The notes under the pieces: generated by a model | What the model saw: only the letters and a program-made list of their open reading frames with translations | Told to the model about the DNA's origin: nothing | The model's database searches: none | Shown here: positions 40,998 to 49,250 of the stretch, piece after piece | Layout of the letters: each line of letters begins with the position of its first letter | Position numbering within the stretch: the first letter of the stretch is position 1 | Assembly (NCBI RefSeq): GCF_036881825.1 | Contig: NZ_JBAJMW010000003.1 | Coordinates: forward strand, 310,001 to 374,000 | DNA from: Tersicoccus mangrovi | GTDB taxonomy: Bacteria; Actinomycetota; Actinomycetes; Actinomycetales; Micrococcaceae | Length of the DNA stretch: 64,000 nt | Reading direction: 5' to 3' | Made by a program: the position numbers and the translations under genes

Positions 40998-42431
40998 ATG
41001 AGCACGCGCACCACCACGGCCCGCAAGTCGGGGTCCGCCCGCACCGCCAACTACCGGTGCGCCGAATGCGGCTGGACCACCGCGAAGTGGATGGGCCGAT
41101 GCACCCAGTGCCAGGCGTGGGGCAGCATCGAGGAGGTCGGCGGAGCGGTCGTCGGCCGCACGACCGCGGCCAGCCGCGTCTCGTCCCCGGCCCAGCCGAT
41201 CACCGAGGTCGACGCGACCGCGGCCGCCTACCTGCGGACCGGTGTCGACGAGCTGGACCGGGTGCTCGGCGGTGGCCTCGTCGCCGGTGCCGTGGTGCTC
41301 ATGGCCGGGGAGCCGGGCGTCGGCAAGTCGACGCTGCTGCTGGACGTCTCGGCGAAGCTGGCCGGGCGCGGCAGCGACGTGCTGTACGTGACCGGCGAGG
41401 AGTCCGCCGCGCAGGTCAAGCTGCGGGCCGAGCGCATCGACGCCGTCGCGGACCGGCTGTACCTGACCGCGGAGACGGACCTCGGCACGGCACTGGCACA
41501 CGTCGAGGCCCTCGACCCGCGGCTGCTCGTGATCGACTCCGTGCAGACGCTCACCAGCACCGAGGTCGACGGCGTCGCCGGCGGCGTCACCCAGGTGCGG
41601 GAGGTCGCCGCGTCCCTGATCGCGGCGGCCAAGAAACGGAACATGACGACGCTTCTCGTCGGGCACGTGACCAAGGACGGGTCGATCGCCGGGCCGCGGC
41701 TGCTCGAGCACCTCGTGGACGTGGTGTGCCAGTTCGACGGCGAGCGGCACTCGCGGCTGCGGCTGCTGCGCGCGACGAAGAACCGGTTCGGTCCCACCGA
41801 CGAGGTGGGCTGCTTCGACCTGACCGAGGACGGCATCGAGGGGCTCTCCGACCCGAGCGGCCTGTTCATCTCCCGCACCCGGGAGCCCGTGCCCGGCACG
41901 TGCGTCACCGTCACCCTGGAGGGCCGTCGCCCTCTGGTCGCCGAGGTGCAGGCGCTGCTGGCCCCGTCGACGCCCGGCGGCACACGGCGGGCGACGAGCG
42001 GCCTGGACGCGTCCCGGGTCTCGATGCTGCTCGCCGTGCTGCAGCAGCGCGCCGGGTACGCCGTCGGGGGCGACGAGAGCTACGTGGCCACCGTCGGCGG
42101 GGTGCGGCTCACCGAGCCGGCCGCGGACCTGGCCATCGCGCTCGCCCTCGCCTCGGCAAAACGGGGCGAGGCGGTGCGTCGGAACATGATCGCCTTCGGC
42201 GAGGTGGGGCTGGCGGGCGAGGTGCGTCCGGTGCCGGAGATCCTGCGCCGCATCCAGGAGGCCGCGCGCCTGGGTTACACCCACGCCATCGTGCCCGCCG
42301 CGCCGAACGGCCCCATCGCCGCTCCCCCGGGCGTCACCGTGCGGGAGGTCTCCTCCCTGAACGAGGCGCTCGCTGTGCTCTATCAGGGCGCACCGGAGGA
42401 GCAGCCCGGCGCGGCCGCCGCGCTGCACTAG
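40998..42431 (+). CDS. radA: DNA repair protein RadA
   Basis: 477 aa. The N-terminal C4 zinc finger is Cys21, Cys24, Cys35, Cys38. Walker A is GEPGVGKST (104-112), the RadA-specific KNRFG is at 261-265, and the Lon-protease-like domain fills the C-terminal third (AVGGDESYVATVGGVRLTEPAADLAIALALAS). It is a RecA-like helicase that drives branch migration during recombination. TAGGGT (40986-40991) six bases before the ATG indicates a leaderless transcript. disA follows 53 bases downstream, the order seen in many Gram-positive bacteria. Confidence 0.96.
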   Translation: MSTRTTTARKSGSARTANYRCAECGWTTAKWMGRCTQCQAWGSIEEVGGAVVGRTTAASRVSSPAQPITEVDATAAAYLRTGVDELDRVLGGGLVAGAVVLMAGEPGVGKSTLLLDVSAKLAGRGSDVLYVTGEESAAQVKLRAERIDAVADRLYLTAETDLGTALAHVEALDPRLLVIDSVQTLTSTEVDGVAGGVTQVREVAASLIAAAKKRNMTTLLVGHVTKDGSIAGPRLLEHLVDVVCQFDGERHSRLRLLRATKNRFGPTDEVGCFDLTEDGIEGLSDPSGLFISRTREPVPGTCVTVTLEGRRPLVAEVQALLAPSTPGGTRRATSGLDASRVSMLLAVLQQRAGYAVGGDESYVATVGGVRLTEPAADLAIALALASAKRGEAVRRNMIAFGEVGLAGEVRPVPEILRRIQEAARLGYTHAIVPAAPNGPIAAPPGVTVREVSSLNEALAVLYQGAPEEQPGAAAALH

Positions 42432-42484
42432 GCTCGGACGGAACCGCCGGGGCGCGGCGCCGACCAGCAGGAGCGAGACCGACC

Positions 42485-43549
42485 ATGAGCAGCATGCCGC
42501 GTGAGACGCTGGCGCGACTCGCTCCGGGCACCGAACTGCGCGACGGCATCGAACGCATCCTGCACGGCCGCACCGGCGCGCTCATCGTCCTCGGCTCCGA
42601 CCGCACCGTCGAGCGGCTCTGCACCGGCGGCTTCGACATCGGCATCGAGTTCTCCGCCACCCGCCTACGGGAACTGGCGAAGATGGACGGGGCGATCGTC
42701 GTCGACCGGGACCTGACCCGCATCCTGCGCGCCGGCGTCCACCTCATGCCGGACCCGGCGATCGAGACCTCCGAGACCGGCACCCGGCACCGCACCGCCG
42801 AGCGGATGGCCCGGCAGACCGGCCTCCCGGTGGTCTCCGTCAGCCAGTCGATGGGGATCATCGGCCTCTACATGGGCGACATCAAGCACGTGCTGGAGGG
42901 GTCGGCGTCGATCCTCGCGCGCGCCAACCAGGCGCTGCAGACCCTCGAGCGGTACCGCAACCGGCTGGACCAGGTGACCACGGCGCTCTCCGCCTCGGAG
43001 ATCGAGGCGGTCGCCACGGTCCGCGAGGTCGCCGTCACGCTGCAGCGCCAGGAGATGGTGCGCCGCATCTCCGACGAGATCCGCCAGTACGTCGCCGAGC
43101 TCGGCACCGACGGCCGGCTCGTCGACCTGCAGCTGGAGGAGCTGGTCGCCGGCCTCGGCCCCGACAGCCACATGCTGCTCGGCGACTACCTCGGCTCCGA
43201 CCTGACCGCCGAGCAGGCGGACACCGCCGTGACCACCCTGCGCTCACTGACGTCCACGGAGATGATCGACCTGGCCGTGATCGCGCAGGCGGTGGGACTG
43301 ATCGGCCCCGGGGAGAACCTCGACGTCCCGGTCCAGCCCAGCGGCTACCGGCTGCTCGCCGGGATGCAGGCGCTGCCGCGACCGGTGATCGAACGGCTGA
43401 TCGCCCGGTTCGGTGACCTGCAGACCCTGATGGCGGCCAACGTCGAGGATCTGATGACCGTCGACGGTGTCGGTGATCAGCGCGCGCGATTGATCCGCGA
43501 GACCCTGTCCCGGATCGCCGAGACGAGCCTGCTCGACCGCTTCGGCTGA
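42485..43549 (+). CDS. disA: DNA integrity scanning diadenylate cyclase DisA
   Basis: 354 aa. The DAC domain has DGA at 68-70 and RHRTAER at 101-107, the two motifs needed to make c-di-AMP from two ATP. A helical linker follows (about 150-280) and a C-terminal helix-hairpin-helix DNA-binding domain (FGDLQTLMAANVEDLMTVDGVGDQRARLIRETL). DisA patrols DNA and stops c-di-AMP synthesis at branched structures; RadA is known to interact with it in mycobacteria and Bacillus. A CAGCAGGAGCGAG stretch lies before the ATG. Confidence 0.96.
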   Translation: MSSMPRETLARLAPGTELRDGIERILHGRTGALIVLGSDRTVERLCTGGFDIGIEFSATRLRELAKMDGAIVVDRDLTRILRAGVHLMPDPAIETSETGTRHRTAERMARQTGLPVVSVSQSMGIIGLYMGDIKHVLEGSASILARANQALQTLERYRNRLDQVTTALSASEIEAVATVREVAVTLQRQEMVRRISDEIRQYVAELGTDGRLVDLQLEELVAGLGPDSHMLLGDYLGSDLTAEQADTAVTTLRSLTSTEMIDLAVIAQAVGLIGPGENLDVPVQPSGYRLLAGMQALPRPVIERLIARFGDLQTLMAANVEDLMTVDGVGDQRARLIRETLSRIAETSLLDRFG

Positions 43550-43626
43550 GCGGGACCATCGGGCGACCTTCTCGTGGGGCTGGTCCGTGACCGGCTCAGC
43601 GGCTCCTCATGGCAGCCGGAGCGGCA

Positions 43627-44262
43627 TCACTGTAGCTGGAAGATCGTCTGCCCGCTGGCCCGGTCGCCGAGCTTGGCCTCGAGCCGGTAGTAGCCCGGGC
43701 GCGGCTCGGTCTTGACCGTGCTGCAGCCCGGCGTCGAGCGGTTGCGGTTCCACGGGAAGTTCGCCGAGTCGGTGGCACCGGCGCCGAGGCGCTTCTTGTT
43801 GTCCGACGGGTCCACCTGGCAGTCCTTCGAGGAGAACACCCGGTCGTTGCCGCTCGTGATGACGAACTCCATCTGGCTCGTGCCCACGTTGACCTCGCAG
43901 GGCACCGGGTTGCCGTTGATCACCCGCAGCGTCAGCAGGGGCTTCTCCCCCGGCGCGTAGACGGCCTTGTCCGTGGCGGCCTCGACGGTCACGCGCGACG
44001 GGTCGCAGGTGGCGGTGGGGGTCGGTGACGCAGTGGAGGGCCTGGCCGACGCGGTGGACCGGCTCGCGGTCGCGCTCGCCGTCGCGGTGTCGCCCGCTGG
44101 GGCCGCCTGCGGCTGGTCCGAGCGGCCGCTGACGGTCGTGACGAGCGCGATGATGCCGCCGAGCAGGGCGACGACGAGGACGAGGACGAGGAGCGCGGCG
44201 ACCATCCGACGGCGGCGGAAGGTGGCCGCACTGGGCCCGCGGCCGCTTCCGTACGATGGCAT
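43627..44262 (-). CDS. Membrane-anchored secreted protein of unknown function
   Basis: 211 aa from the ATG at 44262 (a GTG six bases upstream is an alternative). A basic, Gly/Ser-rich start is followed by one membrane span (about residues 20-43: VAALLVLVLVVALLGGIIALVTTV). Next comes a Thr/Ser/Ala/Pro linker (about 50-85) and an extracytoplasmic domain with four Cys (TCDPS, PCEVN, DCQVD, GCSTV) likely forming two disulfides. The beta-rich pattern (YAPGEKPLLTLRVINGNPVPCEVNVG) suggests an Ig-like fold. It is convergent with disA and 84 bases from the divergent mutY start. Confidence 0.8.
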   Translation of the reverse strand: MPSYGSGRGPSAATFRRRRMVAALLVLVLVVALLGGIIALVTTVSGRSDQPQAAPAGDTATASATASRSTASARPSTASPTPTATCDPSRVTVEAATDKAVYAPGEKPLLTLRVINGNPVPCEVNVGTSQMEFVITSGNDRVFSSKDCQVDPSDNKKRLGAGATDSANFPWNRNRSTPGCSTVKTEPRPGYYRLEAKLGDRASGQTIFQLQ

Positions 44263-44346
44263 GCTCACCAGCGTAGTGGCGGCGACGGTGGCCCCGCCGG
44301 TGACGCGCCGCCACGGCGGCAGCTCGCCTGTTCTAGCATCGAGAGC

Positions 44347-45420
44347 ATGACGCAGGCAGGACCGGAAGACACCGTGGCACCGGTCCGACCCACCCCCGGA
44401 ACGGGCGGCGGACTGCCCTCACCGGATGATGCGGGCGCCCTGCACGAGACCGTCATCGGCTGGTACCACCGGCACGCCCGTGACCTGCCGTGGCGTTCGG
44501 CGGACCGCACCGCGTGGGCCGTCATGGTCAGCGAGTTCATGCTCCAGCAGACCCCTGTCGTGCGCGTGCTGCCCGTGTGGGAGGAGTGGCTGCGCCGGTG
44601 GCCGACCCCCGCCGCCCTGGCCGCCGCGCCGAGCGGCGAGGCCGTGCGCGCCTGGGGCCGGCTCGGGTACCCCCGCCGGGCCCTCCGGCTGCACGCGGCC
44701 GCGAAGGCCGTCACGGAGCGGCACGGGGGCCACGTCCCCGCCGACGAGGAGGCGCTGCTCGCCCTGCCGGGCGTGGGCAGCTACACCGCCGCGGCCATCG
44801 CCGCGTTCGCCCACGGCCGCCGGACCGTCGTCCTGGACACCAACATCCGCCGGGTGTTCGGCCGTGTCCTGAGGGGGGAGGCGCTGCCCCGCCCGTCGAT
44901 GACGGTCGCCGAGACCCGGCTGGCGCGCGTGCTTCTGCCGGCGGACGACGCGGAGGCCGCGACGTGGAACGTGGCGGTGATGGAGCTCGGCGCCCTCGTG
45001 TGCACGGCCCGCTCCCCGCGATGTGACGACTGTCCGCTGGCGGCACGCTGCGCCTGGCTCGCAGCGGGCCGCCCCGCACCGGAGCACCAGCCGACCGGAC
45101 AGGCGTGGGCGGGTACGATGCGGCAGCTGCGGGGTGCGATCCTCGCCGTCGTGCGGGAGGCCCACCATCCCGTGGACCTCGAGGCACTCGTGCGCACGGC
45201 GACCGGGACCACCGTCGACCTGACGGGCAGCGACACCGACGGCGGCAGCAGCACCGGCACCGGCGGTACCGACAGCAGCCCCAGCGGTCCCCTGCGCACG
45301 CTGTCCGCGCTGGGTCATGACGAGGCGCGTGTCCGCACTGCCCTCGACGGGCTCGCCGCCGACGGCCTCGTCGCCCTGGACGGCGCCGGCCACGGACGGA
45401 TGGTCCGCCTCCCGGACTGA
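44347..45420 (+). CDS. mutY: A/G-specific adenine glycosylase MutY (short form)
   Basis: 357 aa. Catalytic Glu63 (VSEFMLQQT), helix-hairpin-helix LPGVGSYTAAAIAAFAHGRRTVVLDTN with Asp164, and the 4Fe-4S ligands Cys219, Cys226, Cys229 and Cys235 (C-x6-C-x2-C-x5-C) are all present. It removes adenine paired with 8-oxoguanine. The C-terminal NUDIX-like 8-oxoG recognition domain is missing; instead a Gly/Ser/Thr-rich linker (about 295-320) leads to a short winged-helix-like end. This short form is frequent in actinobacteria. Confidence 0.93.
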   Translation: MTQAGPEDTVAPVRPTPGTGGGLPSPDDAGALHETVIGWYHRHARDLPWRSADRTAWAVMVSEFMLQQTPVVRVLPVWEEWLRRWPTPAALAAAPSGEAVRAWGRLGYPRRALRLHAAAKAVTERHGGHVPADEEALLALPGVGSYTAAAIAAFAHGRRTVVLDTNIRRVFGRVLRGEALPRPSMTVAETRLARVLLPADDAEAATWNVAVMELGALVCTARSPRCDDCPLAARCAWLAAGRPAPEHQPTGQAWAGTMRQLRGAILAVVREAHHPVDLEALVRTATGTTVDLTGSDTDGGSSTGTGGTDSSPSGPLRTLSALGHDEARVRTALDGLAADGLVALDGAGHGRMVRLPD

Positions 45421-45447
45421 CGTCTCGCGCACCACCCGGACCGAGAG

Positions 45448-45566
45448 GCCGAGAGGGAGCAGCCGTCAGTCCTCGTCGAGAGATGTCCCATCGGGCGCTG
45501 CGGACGCACCGACGGGAACACCTGGTGACGAGCCGCCGAGAGGGAGGAGCCGTCAGTCCTCGTCGA
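45448..45566. repeat. 32-bp direct duplication of the dhaM 3' end
   Basis: The segments 45448-45479 and 45535-45566 match at 31 of 32 positions (87 bp apart). The right copy includes the last four codons and stop of dhaM; the left copy lies in the noncoding gap before the mutY stop. The 55 bases between them have no other feature. Confidence 0.92.
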
Positions 45567-46269
45567 AGCCGCGGCCCACGAGGTCGCCGACGGTCTCGAT
45601 CGCCCGCTCCGCATCCGGTCCGGTGGACTCGACCGTCAGGCTCGCACCCTGGCCGGCGGCCAGCGTCATCAGCATCGTCACGGAGGCGCCGTCGACGCCG
45701 TTGACCCGGGTCTCCGCGTCAAGGCCGCCGAGCGCCTGGGCGAGCTTCGCGGCGGGCCGGGCGTGCAGGCCGACCGTGTTGATCAGGATGAAGGTGCCCG
45801 TCGCGCCCGGCTCGTCCTGCGTGACGGTGCCGGCGGCATCCGTGCCGGTCGCCACCCCGGAGGACGGGCCGCCGGCCGACGCGGTCCCGGCACTCCCGGC
45901 CGCCGACGCATCGGCGGCGACCCGGTCCAGGTCGGCTCCGCCCTGCGCCGCGACCGCGGCCGCCACGGCGCCCTCGACGAGGGGCGCGTCGGGCACCCGA
46001 ACGAGGGCGCGGGCGTCGTCGTCGAGGAACTCGAGCACCGACTCGGCGGTCATCACCGCAGACCCGAGATCCGTGAGCACGACGACGCCGTCACCGCTCT
46101 GCGCCGACTCGACGGCCGCCATCACCACCTCGAGGCTCGTGCCGATGCCACCGTCGTCTGTCCCGCCGGCGGGCACGATCGTCACGTCGGCGGCCATCTG
46201 GGCGGCGAGATCGCGCACGCCCTCGGCGATCTTCGGGCTGTGGGAGACGATGACGAGGCCGACGCTCAC
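45553..46269 (-). CDS. dhaM: Dihydroxyacetone kinase phosphotransfer subunit DhaM (EIIA-HPr)
   Basis: 238 aa from a GTG at 46269. Residues 1-125 are the mannose-type EIIA domain with His10 (VSHSPKIAEGV) and GGTDDGGIGTSLEVV. A Ser/Gly/Ala linker (125-155) leads to an HPr domain with His169 (GLHARPAAKLAQ). It carries phosphate from PTS enzyme I to DhaL. It lacks the enzyme I-like third domain of E. coli DhaM, so a separate enzyme I must exist elsewhere. It overlaps dhaL by four bases. Confidence 0.95.
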   Translation of the reverse strand: MSVGLVIVSHSPKIAEGVRDLAAQMAADVTIVPAGGTDDGGIGTSLEVVMAAVESAQSGDGVVVLTDLGSAVMTAESVLEFLDDDARALVRVPDAPLVEGAVAAAVAAQGGADLDRVAADASAAGSAGTASAGGPSSGVATGTDAAGTVTQDEPGATGTFILINTVGLHARPAAKLAQALGGLDAETRVNGVDGASVTMLMTLAAGQGASLTVESTGPDAERAIETVGDLVGRGFDED

Positions 46270-46936
46270 GCGCCGGACCCGTCCGTCGCTCCGGCCTCCG
46301 CGCCGGCGCCGGCGGCGTCCGCGGCGGCCCGCAGCAGCAGCACGGTGGACACGGCGCCGGGGTCCCGGTGCCCCACACTGCGCTCCCCGAGGTAACTGGC
46401 TCGCCCCTTGCGGGCCTGCAGCGCGTCCGTCGACTCCGCGCCGGTCTGGGCGGCGTCCGCCGCCGCGGCGAGGACCTCGGCGGGCGAGGCGCCGTTCGAG
46501 GCCGCTTGCTCTGCGGCGTCGACGGCGGGCGTCCACGCGTCGACCATGGTCGCGTCGCCCACCTCGGCCTTGCCGCGGCTGACGACGCCGTCGCGGGCCG
46601 CGGCCAGGGCTGCGGCGAGCGCCTCCGCCGAGGCGTCACCGTCGCCGAGGCTCGTGGCCGCCCGCAGGAACGCCGTGCCGTAGAGCGGCCCGGCCGCGCC
46701 CCCGACCTTGGACATCAGCGTCATCGCGACCATCTTCAGCACCGCGCCGGGCCCGGTGAACTCGTCGCCGAGCTTCTCCCGCGCGGCGGTGAAGCCCCGG
46801 TCCAGGTTCTCGCCGTGGTCGCCGTCGCCGATCGCCCGGTCCAGCGCCACCAGCTCGGTGCGGTGCTCGGCGACGGCGTCCGCGGCGGCGCCGATCCAGC
46901 GCACCGCCCACGCGGTGTCCAGGCTCTCCGCCACGC

Positions 46937-46940
<4 letters not shown>
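46266..46940 (-). CDS. dhaL: Dihydroxyacetone kinase ADP-binding subunit DhaL
   Basis: 224 aa from a GTG at 46940. The Asp-rich Mg-ADP site is LVALDRAIGDGDHGENLDRGF (residues 31-50), and SKVGGAAGPLYGTAFLRAA and the terminal KGRASYLGERSVGHRDPGAVS are DhaL signatures. ADP stays bound and is rephosphorylated by DhaM. It overlaps both neighbours by four bases, so dhaKLM is one translational unit. Confidence 0.96.
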
Positions 46941-47938
<998 letters not shown>

Positions 47939-48022
47939 CGAATCTCCTGGTCAGTCGGTCCGCGCGCCGTCATCGCACGTCGCCGCGGTGAGACGACAGT
48001 ACCGCCGCCCCCGGACACGGGA

Positions 48023-48054
48023 AAGGGGCGGGAACCCGCAGGTCCCCGCCCCTT
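48023..48054 (-). terminator. Hairpin between csbD-like gene and dhaK
   Basis: AAGGGGCGGG (48023-48032) pairs with CCCGCCCCTT (48045-48054) with a 12-base loop. It lies downstream of the CsbD-type gene and 85 bases before dhaK, so it can end the small-gene transcript and isolate dhaKLM. Confidence 0.7.
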
Positions 48055-48093
48055 CCTCCGGTTGCCGTCCATGAAGCGGACGACGGTCGGACG

Positions 48094-48267
48094 TCAGTGC
48101 TTGAACGCATCCTTCACGTTCTCGCCGGCCTTCTTGACGTCGGCGCCGGCCTGGTCGGCACGGCCCTCCGCCTCGAGGCTCTCGTTGTCGGTGCCCTTGC
48201 CGGCGGCTTCCTTGACCTTGCCGCTGGCGTCCTGGGCAGCATTGCTGATCTTGTCTCCGAGGCCCAT
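48094..48267 (-). CDS. CsbD-family small stress protein
   Basis: 57 aa: MGLGDKISNAAQDASGKVKE, then AAGKGTDNESLEAEGRADQ and a Lys-rich end, matching the CsbD pattern of charged, helical, probably disordered proteins. The family is induced by general stress in Gram-positive bacteria; its molecular role is unknown. AAAGGAGTG precedes the ATG. It forms a pair of small stress-type genes with the MT0933-like gene just upstream. Confidence 0.88.
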   Translation of the reverse strand: MGLGDKISNAAQDASGKVKEAAGKGTDNESLEAEGRADQAGADVKKAGENVKDAFKH

Positions 48268-48345
48268 GGGCACTCCTTTCCTCGGTTCGGCACCCTCATG
48301 GCACCGGACGGGTGTGGGGGCGGCTACGGTGCCGCCGCGAGGGGA

Positions 48346-48534
48346 CTACTGGCCCTGGCCGGCGTCTACGCCGTCGCCGCCTCCGAACTTCTCCTGCGCG
48401 GCGTCGATGCCCTGGTTGATCTGGTCACCGTGCTCACCGAGCTTGTCGCCGTGCTGCTCCTGCAGGTCGTCGATCTTGTCGGCGTTGTCGCCCAACGCTT
48501 CCTTGCCCTTGTTCAGCGCGTCATCGAATCCCAT
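48346..48534 (-). CDS. MT0933/Rv0909-like small antitoxin-type protein
   Basis: 62 aa: MGFDDALNKGKEALGDNADK, then repeats of the DKL/DKI-E-HGDQINQGID type, and a Gly-rich end. This is the pattern of MT0933-like antitoxins (Rv0909 in Mycobacterium). No toxin gene of the Rv0910 kind is adjacent. Such orphan copies are common in actinobacteria, and the antitoxin label may not describe their role. GAGGGAACAG precedes the ATG. Confidence 0.78.
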   Translation of the reverse strand: MGFDDALNKGKEALGDNADKIDDLQEQHGDKLGEHGDQINQGIDAAQEKFGGGDGVDAGQGQ

Positions 48535-48695
48535 GATCTGTTCCCTCTCGGGTCGGGGATGGAGCATGACCGCGGTGGTGGCTGACGTGGAGTCGAGCCT
48601 CCGTCCGCGTCCCCACACTAAGCAGACTGTGTGGTGAGTGTCCAGTGGCCCGGGCGCCTTGCCGGTCGACGGTCAGGAATCGTCGAGCCCGCTGG

Positions 48696-49250
48696 TCAGG
48701 GCGCCACCGGATCACGTCGGTCCAGCCGCCGGATCATGCGCGTGTTGCCCAGCGTGTTCGGCTTGACCCGCGCCAGATCGAGGAACTCGGCGACGCCCTC
48801 GTCGTGCGAGCGCAGGAGCTCCGAGTAGATCGCCGGGTCGATGCTGTCCTGGTTCGCCATCACGACGAACCCGTGCCGGGTGAAGAAGTCCACCTCGAAC
48901 GTCAGGCAGAACACGCGGGAGACGCCGAGGTCCCGGCCCCGTTCCAGCAGCGCGTCCAGCAGGGCGTGCCCCACGCCCCGCCCGCGCCACTGCGTCGACG
49001 TGGCGAGGGTCCGCACCTCCCCCAGGTCCTCCCACATCACGTGGAGGGCCCCGCAGCCGATCACCGTGCCGGCGTCGTCCTCCGCGACGAGGAACTCCTG
49101 GATGCCCTCGTAGTAGGCGACCGCCTCCTTGGAGATGAGGACGCGCTGCTCGGCCAGCGGGGCGACGAGGTCCCGGATCGGCCCGACGTCGGACGTGCGG
49201 GCCCGGCGCAGGGTGTATCCCGGCCGCGGTGACGCGGCCTCAGCGGTCAT
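48696..49250 (-). CDS. GNAT acetyltransferase, ArgA-like amino-acid N-acetyltransferase
   Basis: 184 aa. The N-terminal region YTLRRARTSDVGPIRDLVAPL and the acetyl-CoA motif TQWRGRGVGHALLDALLERGRDLGVSRVFCLTF (about 85-117) define a GNAT protein. The FEVDFFTRHGFVVM segment resembles the short stand-alone N-acetylglutamate synthases of actinobacteria (Rv2747 type), which start arginine synthesis. No arg genes are adjacent, so the assignment is moderate. It starts inside the end of the S9 peptidase gene (11-base overlap), so it is probably co-transcribed. Confidence 0.82.
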   Translation of the reverse strand: MTAEAASPRPGYTLRRARTSDVGPIRDLVAPLAEQRVLISKEAVAYYEGIQEFLVAEDDAGTVIGCGALHVMWEDLGEVRTLATSTQWRGRGVGHALLDALLERGRDLGVSRVFCLTFEVDFFTRHGFVVMANQDSIDPAIYSELLRSHDEGVAEFLDLARVKPNTLGNTRMIRRLDRRDPVAP

